A stretch of DNA of 64,000 nt from Planotetraspora thailandica (GCF_016863335.1 NZ_BOOR01000016.1:40752-104751); one strand, 5' to 3'. Shown: positions 43,763-51,832, numbered from the stretch's first letter. Program-made: numbers and translations. The notes: generated by a model from the letters alone, not told the origin.

Positions 43763-44323
43763 ATGCTCGACCTGCTCGCTCAGCGGCGCCCGCACCGGGC
43801 GGACGCGGCCCGCAACTTCGACGCACTCGTCGCGGCGGCACGTGACGTCTTCGCTGAACTCGGTGCGAACGCGAGCATGGACGAGGTCGCACGGCGAGCC
43901 GGCGTCGGCAACGCGACGTTGTATCGGAACTTTCCGACCCGTGAGGCGCTCGTCGAGGTCGTGTACCTCTCCGAGGTCCAAACCGTGTGCGAGTACGCCG
44001 AGGAGCTCGCGGGGGCGGATGATCCGTTCGGCGCTCTCGTCGCCTGGCTTCGACGGTTCGTCGGACTCGCGAGCACCAAGCGCGTGCTCATCGAAGGTCT
44101 GGCCTTCAACCCGAACGCCTATCCGGCGGCGCGCGACGCCATCTACGCCGCCGGGGGGTCGCTCATCGCCCGGGCGCAACAGGCGGGGCAGGTCGATCCA
44201 ATCCTCGACATCGACGACGTGATGCGATTCGCGATCGGCGTGAGCGTCGGCGTCTACCGTGACGACGATCAACGCGAACGGGTCTTCCGCGCCGCGGTGA
44301 AGGGAATCGGGGCCGACGCCTGA
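43763..44323 (+). CDS. TetR-family transcriptional regulator
   Basis: 186 residues from ATG 43763 (MLDLLAQRRPHRADAARN); a GTG at 43733 inside the operator is a possible alternative start. HTH: FDALVAAARDVFAELGANAS and MDEVARRAGVGNATLYRNFP, then TREALVEVVYLSEV. The C-terminal part, PFGALVAWLRRFVGLASTKR, matches the TetR_C_33/SBD-type group often paired with oxidoreductases. It probably represses the divergent aldo/keto reductase gene. It ends 1 nt before the convergent MmyB-type regulator stop. Confidence 0.9.
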   Translation: MLDLLAQRRPHRADAARNFDALVAAARDVFAELGANASMDEVARRAGVGNATLYRNFPTREALVEVVYLSEVQTVCEYAEELAGADDPFGALVAWLRRFVGLASTKRVLIEGLAFNPNAYPAARDAIYAAGGSLIARAQQAGQVDPILDIDDVMRFAIGVSVGVYRDDDQRERVFRAAVKGIGADA

Positions 44324-44324
44324 C

Positions 44325-45218
44325 TCACTCGTCCCGTGTGGAGCGGGACTCCCCCGTCAGGGACACTTCGGCGGGCACGGCCGTGCCCGGCTCCGGCCGT
44401 ACGGCCAGGCTGCCGAGCAGCCGGAGCTTTTCATGAGACAGGGAACCGGGCTCGGCGTGATAGGTGACCAGCATCTGCCCGGCGGCGCCGGGGATCGCCA
44501 GCTTCTCGTACCGCAGATCCAGCGCCCCGACCTGCGGATGAAGCAGCCGGCTGACCCCGCTCGTCTGGTGCCGCACATCGTGACGCGCCCACAACATCCG
44601 GAAACGGTCGCTGCGCAGGCTGAGCTCGCCGACCAGTTCGATCAACCGGGGATCGTCGTCGGCGGCCCCGATGACCGACCGTAAGTACGACACGGACTTG
44701 GCCGTCATCCCCTCCCAATCGCGGTAGAACTCCCGCATCTCCGGTTCCAGGAAGGCCGCCCGCATCGTGTTGACGCCCGGCGCGAAGAAGGGGCTGAGCG
44801 CAATGGCCATCGCGTTGGCCGCGAGGGTCGTCATGTACCGGCCGTGAACGAGCGCGGGCGTGGTCGCCCAGTCGTCGATCAGGCTCTGCACGCTCCCGCT
44901 GACCTGCTCGGCGCGGGCCACGGCCCGGCGACGCGCCGGACGCACCGGCCGCGCCAGCTCCCGCAGGTAGATCTCGGCATCCGCATCGAGCTGCAACGCC
45001 CGGGCGATGCTCTCGAGGACCTGGTCGGACGGATGCTGATCACGGCCCTGCTCCAGGCGCAGGTAGTACTCCACGCTGATGCCCGCCAGCAGCGCGACCT
45101 CCTCCCGCCGCAGACCCGGCACCCGCCGCCGATCACTGCCGGGCAGGCCGACATCCTCCGGACGCAGCCGTTCACGGCGAACCCGCAGGTAATCACCCAG
45201 TTTGCTTCCCATGGGCAT
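44325..45218 (-). CDS. MmyB-type XRE transcriptional regulator
   Basis: 297 residues from ATG 45218 (second Met at 45212 is possible). XRE helix-turn-helix: LGDYLRVRRERLRPEDVGLP, RRVPGLRREEVALLAGISVE and YYLRLEQGRDQHPSDQVLES (the typical GLRREEVA...GIS...YYxRLEQGR pattern). The C-terminal MmyB-like ligand-binding domain runs from about 110 (SLIDDWATTPALVHGRYMTT) and includes FRDWEGMTAKSVSYLR-type and GVSRLLHPQVGALDLRYEKL blocks. The group is linked to SDR genes, usually divergent. Here the SDR is absent downstream of the operator and a matching SDR with the same operator lies at 1.1 kb. Confidence 0.92.
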   Translation of the reverse strand: MPMGSKLGDYLRVRRERLRPEDVGLPGSDRRRVPGLRREEVALLAGISVEYYLRLEQGRDQHPSDQVLESIARALQLDADAEIYLRELARPVRPARRRAVARAEQVSGSVQSLIDDWATTPALVHGRYMTTLAANAMAIALSPFFAPGVNTMRAAFLEPEMREFYRDWEGMTAKSVSYLRSVIGAADDDPRLIELVGELSLRSDRFRMLWARHDVRHQTSGVSRLLHPQVGALDLRYEKLAIPGAAGQMLVTYHAEPGSLSHEKLRLLGSLAVRPEPGTAVPAEVSLTGESRSTRDE

Positions 45219-45248
45219 GCGACCAGCGTAGGACGCCGCCGCCCGCTC

Positions 45249-45298
45249 AGCCTGTCCCTGTTACTACCGGTGTCAGCGGGGACTCACCGGCGGTGACG
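45249..45298. promoter_or_regulatory. Putative MmyB autoregulatory operator
   Basis: It lies 31 bp upstream of the MmyB-type start and shares 41 of 50 bases with 1091-1140, including the intact 20-mer TACCGGTGTCAGCGGGGACT (45265-45284) and CCTGTCCCTG (45251-45260). Its orientation is the same as in front of the SDR, so the plus-strand side is where an SDR would be expected. It ends at GTGACG (45293-45298), but the frame that follows is not an SDR; it runs antisense into the GNAT gene. Confidence 0.6.
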
Positions 45299-45355
45299 AT
45301 CCCAGGCTTCCTGCGGTACGGCCGGGCCGGCATGGTGGACCTCCGGGCCCCGGCC

Positions 45356-45811
45356 TCAGGACCGCTCGGGCCATGCGTAGAGAGCGTCGGGCACACCTTC
45401 TTCGTTGCCGCTGCCGTCGCCGAACTCGACCGCCGTGAACCCGTGCCGCTCATAGAAGCGGCGGGCCCCGGCATTGGGCTGGAAGACGTAGAGCCGAAGG
45501 CCCTCCGGCCGTTGCCGTTTGGCCATGCTCAGCAGCTCTGATCCGACCCCGCGACCCTGCTCGGGCGGTGAGATGTAGAGGTGCTCCAGCCCGTCCATCG
45601 ACAGCGCGGCGAATCCCACTATTTCGCCGTTCGCGGTGGCGACCCACATCTCATGGTCCGGCACCATCACCTGCGAGATCCACGCGCGGGTCTCCTCATC
45701 GGTGTGCAGCTCGGGCAGGTAGGTCATCTTGCCCCGGGCGGCGAGGAACACCTCGGCGATGCCGGCCGCGTCGGCGGCCGAACCCGGGCGAATGAGGATC
45801 GAGTCGTTCAC
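45356..45811 (-). CDS. GNAT-family N-acetyltransferase
   Basis: 151 residues from GTG 45811. Motifs: ILIRPGSAADAAGIAEVFLA at the start, VATANGEIVGFAALS (beta 4), LEHLYISPPEQGRGVGSELL (acetyl-CoA loop QGRGVGS) and LYVFQPNAGARRFYERHGFT (C-terminal strand/helix). The fold transfers an acetyl group from acetyl-CoA to an unknown small amine or protein. No strong ribosome binding site was seen. The upstream gap to the XRE-cupin gene is 99 bp. Confidence 0.88.
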   Translation of the reverse strand: MNDSILIRPGSAADAAGIAEVFLAARGKMTYLPELHTDEETRAWISQVMVPDHEMWVATANGEIVGFAALSMDGLEHLYISPPEQGRGVGSELLSMAKRQRPEGLRLYVFQPNAGARRFYERHGFTAVEFGDGSGNEEGVPDALYAWPERS

Positions 45812-45910
45812 GCGGCGACCATAGGGCGGCGATGAGCCGCCTGCCACCGGTTTATCGTCTCCCCGTTCCCGCCGCGGCCGCCGCCGGACGCAGGCGCCGG
45901 AGTGGACCGC

Positions 45911-46489
45911 TCAGTGGTGCGGTTGGGCGGCACGCGGGCGCATGATGAGCGCGGCGACGTAGTACGTGCAGGGAACCGAGCCGGGGTTGGCGTAGCCGTG
46001 ATCGGCGTCGGCGGCGAAGTAGGCCGAGTCTCCCTCACCCAGCTCGACGGCCCTGTCCGCGACGCTCAGCCGGAGCGTGCCCGACTCGACCACGACGTAC
46101 TCGTGCGAGCCCGGGGCGTAGGCCGGAAACCGGCCCGCGTCGCAACCCGCGGGCAGCGTCGTGCGGATCCACTCGAAGTTCACCCCGGGCACCACGGGGG
46201 TGAGGATCGTCCGGTGCCATCCGCCGGGCTCCTCGACGGTGTCCTGATCGGCGGCGCGGCGCACGAGCAGGTGCCGGTCGTCCGGCTGGGCGACCAGCTC
46301 GGCGAGGGGCAGGCCGAGGCCGTCGGCGATGCGGCCGAGCACGACGACGGTGGGCGCCTTCTGGCCGCGCTCCACCGAGGACAACATGCTCACGCTGACG
46401 TCGGCCGCGTCGGCCAACTGCTGAAGGGTCAAGCCGAGGACGTGCCTGAGCTCCTGCACGCGCCGCCCCAAAGCCGCAAGGTCCACCAT
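45911..46489 (-). CDS. XRE-family regulator with cupin domain
   Basis: 192 residues from ATG 46489. HTH_3 domain: LGRRVQELRHVLGLTLQQLA, DAADVSVSMLSSVERGQKAP and TVVVLGRIADGLGLPLAELV. The cupin domain starts near 110: FPAYAPGSHEYVVVESGTLR and LGEGDSAYFAADADHGYANP (cupin 1 and 2 like). Such proteins sense small ligands and repress nearby genes. It is divergent to the frameshifted GNAT gene across 46 bp that contains an AT-rich element and a CGCTATAGCG palindrome, so it probably controls that GNAT and itself. Confidence 0.9.
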   Translation of the reverse strand: MVDLAALGRRVQELRHVLGLTLQQLADAADVSVSMLSSVERGQKAPTVVVLGRIADGLGLPLAELVAQPDDRHLLVRRAADQDTVEEPGGWHRTILTPVVPGVNFEWIRTTLPAGCDAGRFPAYAPGSHEYVVVESGTLRLSVADRAVELGEGDSAYFAADADHGYANPGSVPCTYYVAALIMRPRAAQPHH

Positions 46490-46494
46490 TCCTC

Positions 46495-46522
46495 TATAAT
46501 AATGATATATTACGCTATAGCG
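46495..46522. promoter_or_regulatory. AT-rich divergent promoter/operator
   Basis: TATAATAATGATATATTA (46495-46512) directly abuts the perfect palindrome CGCTATAGCG (46513-46522). This is the most AT-rich run of the area and includes TATAAT-like -10 boxes on both strands. It serves the XRE-cupin gene (minus) and the GNAT gene (plus), and is a likely XRE operator. Confidence 0.55.
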
Positions 46523-46535
46523 AAATGAGGATCTC

Positions 46536-47047
46536 GTGACGATACCCGAGGCCGAAATCCGTGCAGCGGCACCCGAGGACCTGAAGGCCGTAGCCGAGAT
46601 CGGCGCCTACTACGTCACCAACAGCGTGGCCACCTTCGACGAGACACCCCGGACGGTCGACGAGTGGCGGCGATGGCTGGAGGAGCTCGCCGGGCGCGGC
46701 CTGCCGTTCCTCGTCGCCGACCTGTCCGGCGAGGTGGCCGGGTACGCCTACGCCGGCCCCTGGCGCCCCAAACCGCCTACCGGCACACCGTCGAGGACAC
46801 GATCTACATCGCCCCCGGCCATGTCGGTCGCCGGCTGGGCACGGCGCTGCTCGGTGGCCTGGTGGCCGAGTCCGCCAACGCAGGGATGCGCCAGATGATC
46901 GCGGTCATCGCCGACACGGGCGACGACGCCTCAGCGGCCCTGCACCGCCGCTTCGGCTTCACCGAAGCCGGTCGGCTGACCGGTGTGGGGTACAAGCACG
47001 GCCGCTGGATCGACACCCTGCTCATGCAACGCTCCCTGACGGGATGA
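46536..47047 (+). pseudogene. Phosphinothricin-acetyltransferase-like GNAT, frameshifted
   Basis: The start is GTG 46536, with GAGG 8 nt upstream. Frame 1 gives AAAPEDLKAVAEIGAYYVTN, TFDETPRTVDEWRRWLEELA and VAGYAYAGPWRPKP up to about 46775. The family sequence then continues in another frame as YRHTVEDTIYIAPGHVGRRL, GTALLGGLVAESANAGMRQM and LHRRFGFTEAGRLTGVGYKH to a stop at 47047. The junction CCAAACCGCCTACCGGCA appears to lack one base (expected AAA CCG GCC TAC). Total length is about 171 codons, normal for PAT/MnaT-like enzymes that acetylate amino-group toxins. Either a recent frameshift or a sequencing error. Confidence 0.75.
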
Positions 47048-47200
47048 TCCTTGAGGCGGGGCCGCCGCCATTCTGGAGCTCCCACTGCAAAGGGTCGGTA
47101 ATCCCCACAGGTCAATGCCGCCCAGCCGAAACGGCACATGATGCGATGCCCTTCGGTAGGGAGATGACCGCGATGGCCATGTCTGCAGGGAGTTCCACGC

Positions 47201-48538
47201 ATGATCCTCAAGCGCTTCAGTCTGGCCGCGGCCGCCGCTGCCCTCAGCGCCGCCGCGGCCCCCGCGCCTCTCGGCGCACATGCCGATGCAACCCGGCAAG
47301 CCGACACCGTCCTGGAGACCTTCACAGGCGCCACCGCGGACCCCAGGTTCCAGGCGTTCGGGTCGGCATGTCTGACCGGCGCACCGCAGGGAACGCCACC
47401 CGGCCCGGGTCTCCATCCGCTCGGGGGATGCAGCTCGACCCCGGCGGGCCCGGTACCTCCAGGGTCTGGCGCGCCGTTCGGCTATCTCCAACTGACGGAC
47501 GCGAGCGAGAACCAAGCCGGCGCCGTGCTCCTCAACTCGCCGACCCCCTCCAGCCGTGGAGTGGATGTGACGTTCGAGCAATGGCAGTACGGCAACACCT
47601 CGGGCGACGCGGCCGACGGGCTCTCCTTCTTCCTCGTCGACGGCGCCGCCACGCTGACACAGCCCGGGGCGTTCGGCGGCAGCCTCGGGTACGCCCAGAA
47701 GCTCCCTGACGACGATCCGCAGAACACCTTCCTTCCCGGCGTGAACGGCGGATACCTCGGCATCGGGTTCGACGTGTTCGGCGGCTTCTACGGCGACGCG
47801 GAGCAGCGCGGCGACGGATGCGCGCTGCGATCACCGGCCGGCACCACGCCCGACAGGCCCCCCGGGCCGAACATGGTGACCGTACGCGGCCCCGGGAACG
47901 GCACCGCCGGATACTGCTTCCTGACCGCCACCACTTCGAACTTCTCCGCGACCGGGGCGCGGCCGTCGACGTTGCCCGGCCGGCTCCACGGGCCGTTGAC
48001 CGACATCTCGTCCGATCCCGAAACGGCCCAGGCAGACCTGGAGCCCAGTAAACGGACCGTCCGGATCCGGATCACGCCGGCGCCCAACCCGATCGTCACG
48101 GTGGACGTCGACTTCAATGACGGTGCGGGCTTCCAGCAGGTGTTGTCCTTCCCTGCGCCTCAGCCGGTGCCGGCTTCCTACTTGTTCGGATTCGCCGCAT
48201 CCACCGGGGGCGCCACCGACGTGCACCTGATACGGAATGTCAGGATCGCCGAGTTGGCATCGTCCCCGCCCGCGCCAAGCCCCTCCGCGCCCGGCCCTTC
48301 GGTGCCGATGGAGCCGGCCCAGCTGAGCAGCGCCTCCACCGCCTCCCCTGCCGCGCACGAAACCGGTGGCGCCGTCAGGCACAAAAAGGAGAACTTCGTG
48401 GGCTTCGTCGCCACCATGGACAGGAGCAAGCTCCACAAGAAGCTCCGCGAGATTCACGCCCTTCTGGAGCAGGCGAAACACCGCCATCTCGGGCGGAACG
48501 TCAACGCCAAACGCCCACGGAGCGCAGGCCCACGCTGA
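47201..48538 (+). CDS. Secreted L-type lectin-like protein
   Basis: 445 residues from ATG 47201, with GGGAG 10 nt upstream. The Sec signal peptide is clear (residues 1-28, KRFSLAAAAAALSAAAAPAPLGAHA). The mature part has VTFEQWQYGNTSGDAADGLS followed by FFLVDGA, then GGYLGIGFDVFGGFYGD and VTVDVDFNDG. This is the pattern of bacterial legume-lectin-like/PEP-CTERM-like glycan-binding beta sandwiches (GxADGLxFFLVD, LGIGFDxxG). The C-terminal tail (about 355-445) is Pro/Ser-rich, then Lys/His-rich (KLHKKLREIHALLEQAKHRH). It may bind polysaccharides at the cell surface or outside. It is not coupled to neighbours. Confidence 0.8.
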   Translation: MILKRFSLAAAAAALSAAAAPAPLGAHADATRQADTVLETFTGATADPRFQAFGSACLTGAPQGTPPGPGLHPLGGCSSTPAGPVPPGSGAPFGYLQLTDASENQAGAVLLNSPTPSSRGVDVTFEQWQYGNTSGDAADGLSFFLVDGAATLTQPGAFGGSLGYAQKLPDDDPQNTFLPGVNGGYLGIGFDVFGGFYGDAEQRGDGCALRSPAGTTPDRPPGPNMVTVRGPGNGTAGYCFLTATTSNFSATGARPSTLPGRLHGPLTDISSDPETAQADLEPSKRTVRIRITPAPNPIVTVDVDFNDGAGFQQVLSFPAPQPVPASYLFGFAASTGGATDVHLIRNVRIAELASSPPAPSPSAPGPSVPMEPAQLSSASTASPAAHETGGAVRHKKENFVGFVATMDRSKLHKKLREIHALLEQAKHRHLGRNVNAKRPRSAGPR

Positions 48539-48567
48539 CCTCGGCGGACGGGTCACGACGACCTGCG

Positions 48568-49095
48568 TCAGCGAGCCGGCTGAGGTTGCGGGGTCAGGAA
48601 CTTCGACCGCTGGTACTCGTAGCCCTCAGCCGGGCTGATGCGGGCGGCCGGGCCCTTGCGGGCGCTCAGCATGTTCATCGAGAGCGCCAGCGAGACGCCG
48701 TACACCACGTGGCCCAGGGCCAGCAAGGCCTGACGTCGCGGGTCGTCGTGGGAGACCGGCGGAAGCGCGCCGATCCGGGGCGTCCAGTGCTGGAAGCCTG
48801 CATACCAGAGCGCGAGGCCGTACGCCGCGCCGATCGGCAGGGGCACCTGCTGCCCGCGGAACAACGAGGCCAGCACCGCCCCGGCGGAACTGCCGTACGC
48901 GAAGTGAGCGATCGTCGCGAACGCGTTCTCGCCCGGTTTGGGGCGATGCCTGCTGCCGGGAAGCAGGATCCGCATCACCTTCTTGGGGGGCGGGTGATCC
49001 AGCAGGCCGGCGCGCTTGCCCGCCATCAGCACAGCGCTGTACACGCCGGTCGCGATCGCGCCGCCGACGGCGCCGTTCACCATGTTGCGCCTCAT
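48568..49095 (-). CDS. Small membrane protein (DUF1440/DUF6789-like)
   Basis: 175 residues from ATG 49095, with GGAACAGG upstream. About four hydrophobic segments: GAVGGAIATGVYSAVLMAG (8-26), FATIAHFAYGSSAGAVLASL (about 59-78), LPIGAAYGLALWYAGFQHW (about 86-104) and ALGHVVYGVSLALSMNM (about 126-142). The pattern with HFAYG and GHVVYG resembles DUF1440/YagU-like inner-membrane proteins linked to acid resistance in enterics, but the link is weak. Function unassigned. Confidence 0.72.
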   Translation of the reverse strand: MRRNMVNGAVGGAIATGVYSAVLMAGKRAGLLDHPPPKKVMRILLPGSRHRPKPGENAFATIAHFAYGSSAGAVLASLFRGQQVPLPIGAAYGLALWYAGFQHWTPRIGALPPVSHDDPRRQALLALGHVVYGVSLALSMNMLSARKGPAARISPAEGYEYQRSKFLTPQPQPAR

Positions 49096-49195
49096 GATGG
49101 TGCCTGTTCCCCCGGCTCGAGGGACTCGCTCCCCGGAACCGCCCTAATTCGGGTAAATGCCCCACCTGGCGTTTCCTTGGGGAAACGAAAGTGCG

Positions 49196-49759
49196 CTAGG
49201 CCGGGTTGGTGAGGGCGGCCGCCAGGCGGGCCATGCCGTACTCGTAGGCGCGGTCCACGTCGCCGCCGAGGTTGAAGGCGGCGGCCAGTTCCATGCTGAT
49301 GAAGCCGTGCGCCCAGGCGGTTGTCGTGCGGGCCGCCTCCAGGGCTTCGGCGGGGCCGGCCAGGTCGGCGGATATCTGCAGGAGGGGGGCCGCCGCGCGG
49401 GCCAGGAGGGCGGGGTCGGGCCTGCCCGAACCCGGGGTGTTCGTGAAGACCAGATGGTAGGCGGCCGGGCGGGCGTGGGCGAACGCGCGGAAGGCGCGAA
49501 GCAGCTCGACCAGGGTCTCACGGGGGTCGGGAGCCGCCGGGACGGCGTGGAGTTGCCTCTCCAGGTCGAGGAGGGTGACCTCGGCGACGAGGCGGACGAG
49601 GGCGTCGCGGTTGCGGACCCGCTTGTAGAGCGAGGGGGCGCGCACGCCGACCCGGTCGGCGACCGCCTGCATGGTCAGCTGCGCGAGCCCGTGCGACTCC
49701 AGGATGTCGCGGGCTGCTTCGACGATGGCTTCGAGCGAGGTGCGTTCGGGCGTCGGCAT
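49196..49759 (-). CDS. TetR-family regulator with WHG-type C-terminal domain
   Basis: 187 residues from ATG 49759, with AAGGAG 8 nt upstream. HTH: LEAIVEAARDILESHGLAQL and TMQAVADRVGVRAPSLYKRV then RNRDALVRLVAE. The C-terminal domain contains AWAHGFISMELAAAFNLGG, the WHG motif of TetR_C_33-type regulators. The 99-bp divergent gap holds a perfect 29-bp palindrome and a second overlapping one. It likely represses the MBL hydrolase gene and itself. Confidence 0.9.
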   Translation of the reverse strand: MPTPERTSLEAIVEAARDILESHGLAQLTMQAVADRVGVRAPSLYKRVRNRDALVRLVAEVTLLDLERQLHAVPAAPDPRETLVELLRAFRAFAHARPAAYHLVFTNTPGSGRPDPALLARAAAPLLQISADLAGPAEALEAARTTTAWAHGFISMELAAAFNLGGDVDRAYEYGMARLAAALTNPA

Positions 49760-49784
49760 GCTGTTCTCCTTCCGGGGTCGATTT

Positions 49785-49832
49785 CATCATAGCTATGGAC
49801 CATAGCTATGATGGCTATGTACCGTAGCCATC
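49785..49832. promoter_or_regulatory. Double palindromic operator for the TetR/MBL pair
   Basis: CATCATAGCTATGG (49785-49798), A at 49799 and CCATAGCTATGATG (49800-49813) form a perfect 29-bp palindrome. GATGGCTA (49810-49817) and TAGCCATC (49825-49832) form a second, overlapping dyad. Both are in the divergent gap between the TetR and MBL genes. This is one of the strongest operators in the window. Confidence 0.72.
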
Positions 49833-49858
49833 ATCGCAGATCGGCGAGGAGAAGGATC

Positions 49859-50578
49859 ATGAAGCTCGATCACCACCTGCATCGCATCGGGAACGACATC
49901 GTGGCGGTCTATCTGGTCGTCACCGGCGACGGCGTGACGGTCGTCGACGCCGGGCTGGCCGGCCACTGGCGGGAGCTGACCGCCGAGCTCGCCGCCCTGG
50001 GCCGGACTCCGTCCGACGTCCGCGGCGTCGTGCTCACCCACGGCGACACCGACCACCTCGGCTTCGCGGAACGGCTCCGCCGCGAGCACGGAATCCCGGT
50101 CTTCGTCCACAGCGCCGACGCCGCGCGCGCCCGGGGCGAGGTCAAGGTCAAGAACAGCTGGGGGCGCGCCAGGATCGGCGCCACGGCCGGCTTCCTCTGG
50201 TACGCCAGCCGAAAGGGCGGCCTGCGCACGACGTACCTCACTGAGGTGTCGGAGGTGGCCGACGGCGACGTGCTCGACCTGCCGGGCGCGCCCCGCATCC
50301 TGGGGTTGCCGGGGCACTCGCCGGGCAGCATCGCCGTTCATGTGCCCGAAGTCGATGCGGTGTTCGTCGGCGACGGCCTCACGACGCGGCACGTACTCAC
50401 CGGACAGCGCGGGCCGCAGCCGGCGCCGTTCACCGATGATCGGGAGCAGGCGCTGGCGTCGCTCGACCGGCTCGGGGAGGTGCGGGCGAAGTGGGTGCTG
50501 CCGGGGCACGGCGCGCCCTGGAACGGGGGCGTGCAGGAGGTGGTCCGCCAGGTCCGGGCCGCGGCACGACCGGAGTAG
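49859..50578 (+). CDS. MBL-fold metallo-hydrolase
   Basis: 239 residues from ATG 49859, with GAGGAGAAGGA upstream. Motifs: VVDAGLAGHWRELTAELAAL, VVLTHGDTDHLGF (HxxxDH variant of HxHxDH, first His replaced by Gly-Asp context THGDTDH), LGLPGHSPGSIAVHVPEVDA (metal His) and VFVGDGLTTRH, LPGHGAPWNGG at the end. Fold and metal sites fit glyoxalase-II/lactonase-like hydrolases. The substrate is unknown; the divergent TetR suggests induction by it. Confidence 0.9.
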   Translation: MKLDHHLHRIGNDIVAVYLVVTGDGVTVVDAGLAGHWRELTAELAALGRTPSDVRGVVLTHGDTDHLGFAERLRREHGIPVFVHSADAARARGEVKVKNSWGRARIGATAGFLWYASRKGGLRTTYLTEVSEVADGDVLDLPGAPRILGLPGHSPGSIAVHVPEVDAVFVGDGLTTRHVLTGQRGPQPAPFTDDREQALASLDRLGEVRAKWVLPGHGAPWNGGVQEVVRQVRAAARPE

Positions 50579-50600
50579 CGTCCGGGCCGTCCTGCGACCT

Positions 50601-51623
50601 CTAGCGGACGAACTCCGCTCTGACGCCCAGCAGCCGCACCGGCCGCCGTTCGGTGAACCGATCGAGGGCGGAGCGGGCGGCCTGCTCGATCTCCGTGGCC
50701 GCCGCGGTCGGCACCGTCAGCGTGTGGCCGTGGGTGTGGGTGATGAACGGGGCGTACCGCACCTTCACGACGACGCGGGTCGCAGGCCGCCCCTCGACGG
50801 CGACGTCGTCGGCGACGCGGCGCGCCAGACCGGCGACCTCGCGCCGCACCTGACCCCAATCGTCGAGATCGTGCTGGTAGGTGGTCTCCCGGCTGCGGGA
50901 GCGCGCCGCGCAGGGCGTGCCGATCACCGGCGAGCTGTCCCGGCCCTGGGCCAGCCGAACCAGCCACGGGCCTGTCGTGGGGCCGAACTGCGCGGCGAGG
51001 GCGTCCGGGTCGGCGGCCGCGAGCCGCGCCACGGTGTCGATGCCTATCGCGGCCAGCCGCCGGGCGGTCTTGGGACCGATCCCCCACAGCGCGTCGGTGG
51101 GCCGGTCTCCGAGCACCTCGAACCATGTTTCGCCAGTGAGCCTGAAGATCCCGGCGGGCTTGCCGAACCCGGTCGCCAGCTTGGCCTGCAGCTTGTTCGC
51201 TCCGATGCCGACGGTGCAGTCGAGATCGCTCGACTCTCGCACGCGCCTGCGGATCTCCCGGGCCGTCTCCTCCGGGTCGTCGGTTTCGACCCCGAGGAAC
51301 GCCTCGTCCCAGCCGAGCACCTCCAGGACGGCGTCGATCTCCCGCAACGCCGCCATCACCTGTGACGACGCCGCTTCGTACGCCTCCCGGTCCACGGGCA
51401 GGAACACCGCGTCGGGACAGCGCCGCGCCGCCGTCCGCAGAGGAAGGCCGGAGTGCACGCCGTACGGGCGGGCCTCGTAGGACGCCGTGCTGACCACGCC
51501 CCGCTTGGCCGGATCACCGTCTCCGCCGACGACGACCGGGCGGCCGCGCAACTCCGGACGGCGCAGCAGTTCGACGGCGGCGACGAACTGGTCGAGGTCG
51601 ACGTGGAGCACCCACCGGGCCAT
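50601..51623 (-). CDS. dinB: Y-family DNA polymerase, DinB2-type
   Basis: 340 residues from ATG 51623. Palm motifs HVDLDQF (metal Asp 9) and LGWDEAFLG (catalytic DE). The finger/thumb parts read YEARPYGVHSGLPLRTAARR, DALWGIGPKTARRLAAIGID and RSRSRETTYQHDL; the end is RPVRLLGVRAEFV. It matches the mycobacterial DinB2 subgroup (about 346 residues, no C-terminal beta-clamp motif) better than DinB1. The residue at the steric-gate position is Val14, whereas canonical DinB enzymes carry Phe/Tyr and DinB2 carries Leu. This suggests ribonucleotide tolerance. Polymerase family certain, subgroup likely. Confidence 0.93.
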   Translation of the reverse strand: MARWVLHVDLDQFVAAVELLRRPELRGRPVVVGGDGDPAKRGVVSTASYEARPYGVHSGLPLRTAARRCPDAVFLPVDREAYEAASSQVMAALREIDAVLEVLGWDEAFLGVETDDPEETAREIRRRVRESSDLDCTVGIGANKLQAKLATGFGKPAGIFRLTGETWFEVLGDRPTDALWGIGPKTARRLAAIGIDTVARLAAADPDALAAQFGPTTGPWLVRLAQGRDSSPVIGTPCAARSRSRETTYQHDLDDWGQVRREVAGLARRVADDVAVEGRPATRVVVKVRYAPFITHTHGHTLTVPTAAATEIEQAARSALDRFTERRPVRLLGVRAEFVR

Positions 51624-51832
51624 ATTTCATTCTCACCCGGCCGTCTCCCGGCGGCGACGAGGCGGCCGGGCCCTGGGCCACCTTGAACCGGGCCTCCGGA
51701 AGGCGCTCATGCCACCCTCAATGTGGCCACCGCACCGGAATTGGCCGAGACCACGGGTACTTCCACATCGGAACCCAAATCCGCTCCCCCGCCGCGTCCT
51801 ACGATGTCGGGCTACAACGGCGAATATGGGAT

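Noticed and set aside
1141..45248. Genomic island inserted between the SDR and its regulator
   Set aside because: Attractive from the shared operator, but no integrase, transposase, tRNA or direct-repeat boundary was seen at either end; kept only as one possible explanation.
45911..47047. Toxin-antitoxin pair of XRE regulator and GNAT toxin
   Set aside because: The regulator is an HTH-cupin fusion of 192 residues and the GNAT is PAT-like, not a DUF1778/GNAT tRNA-acetylating module; the genes are also divergent.
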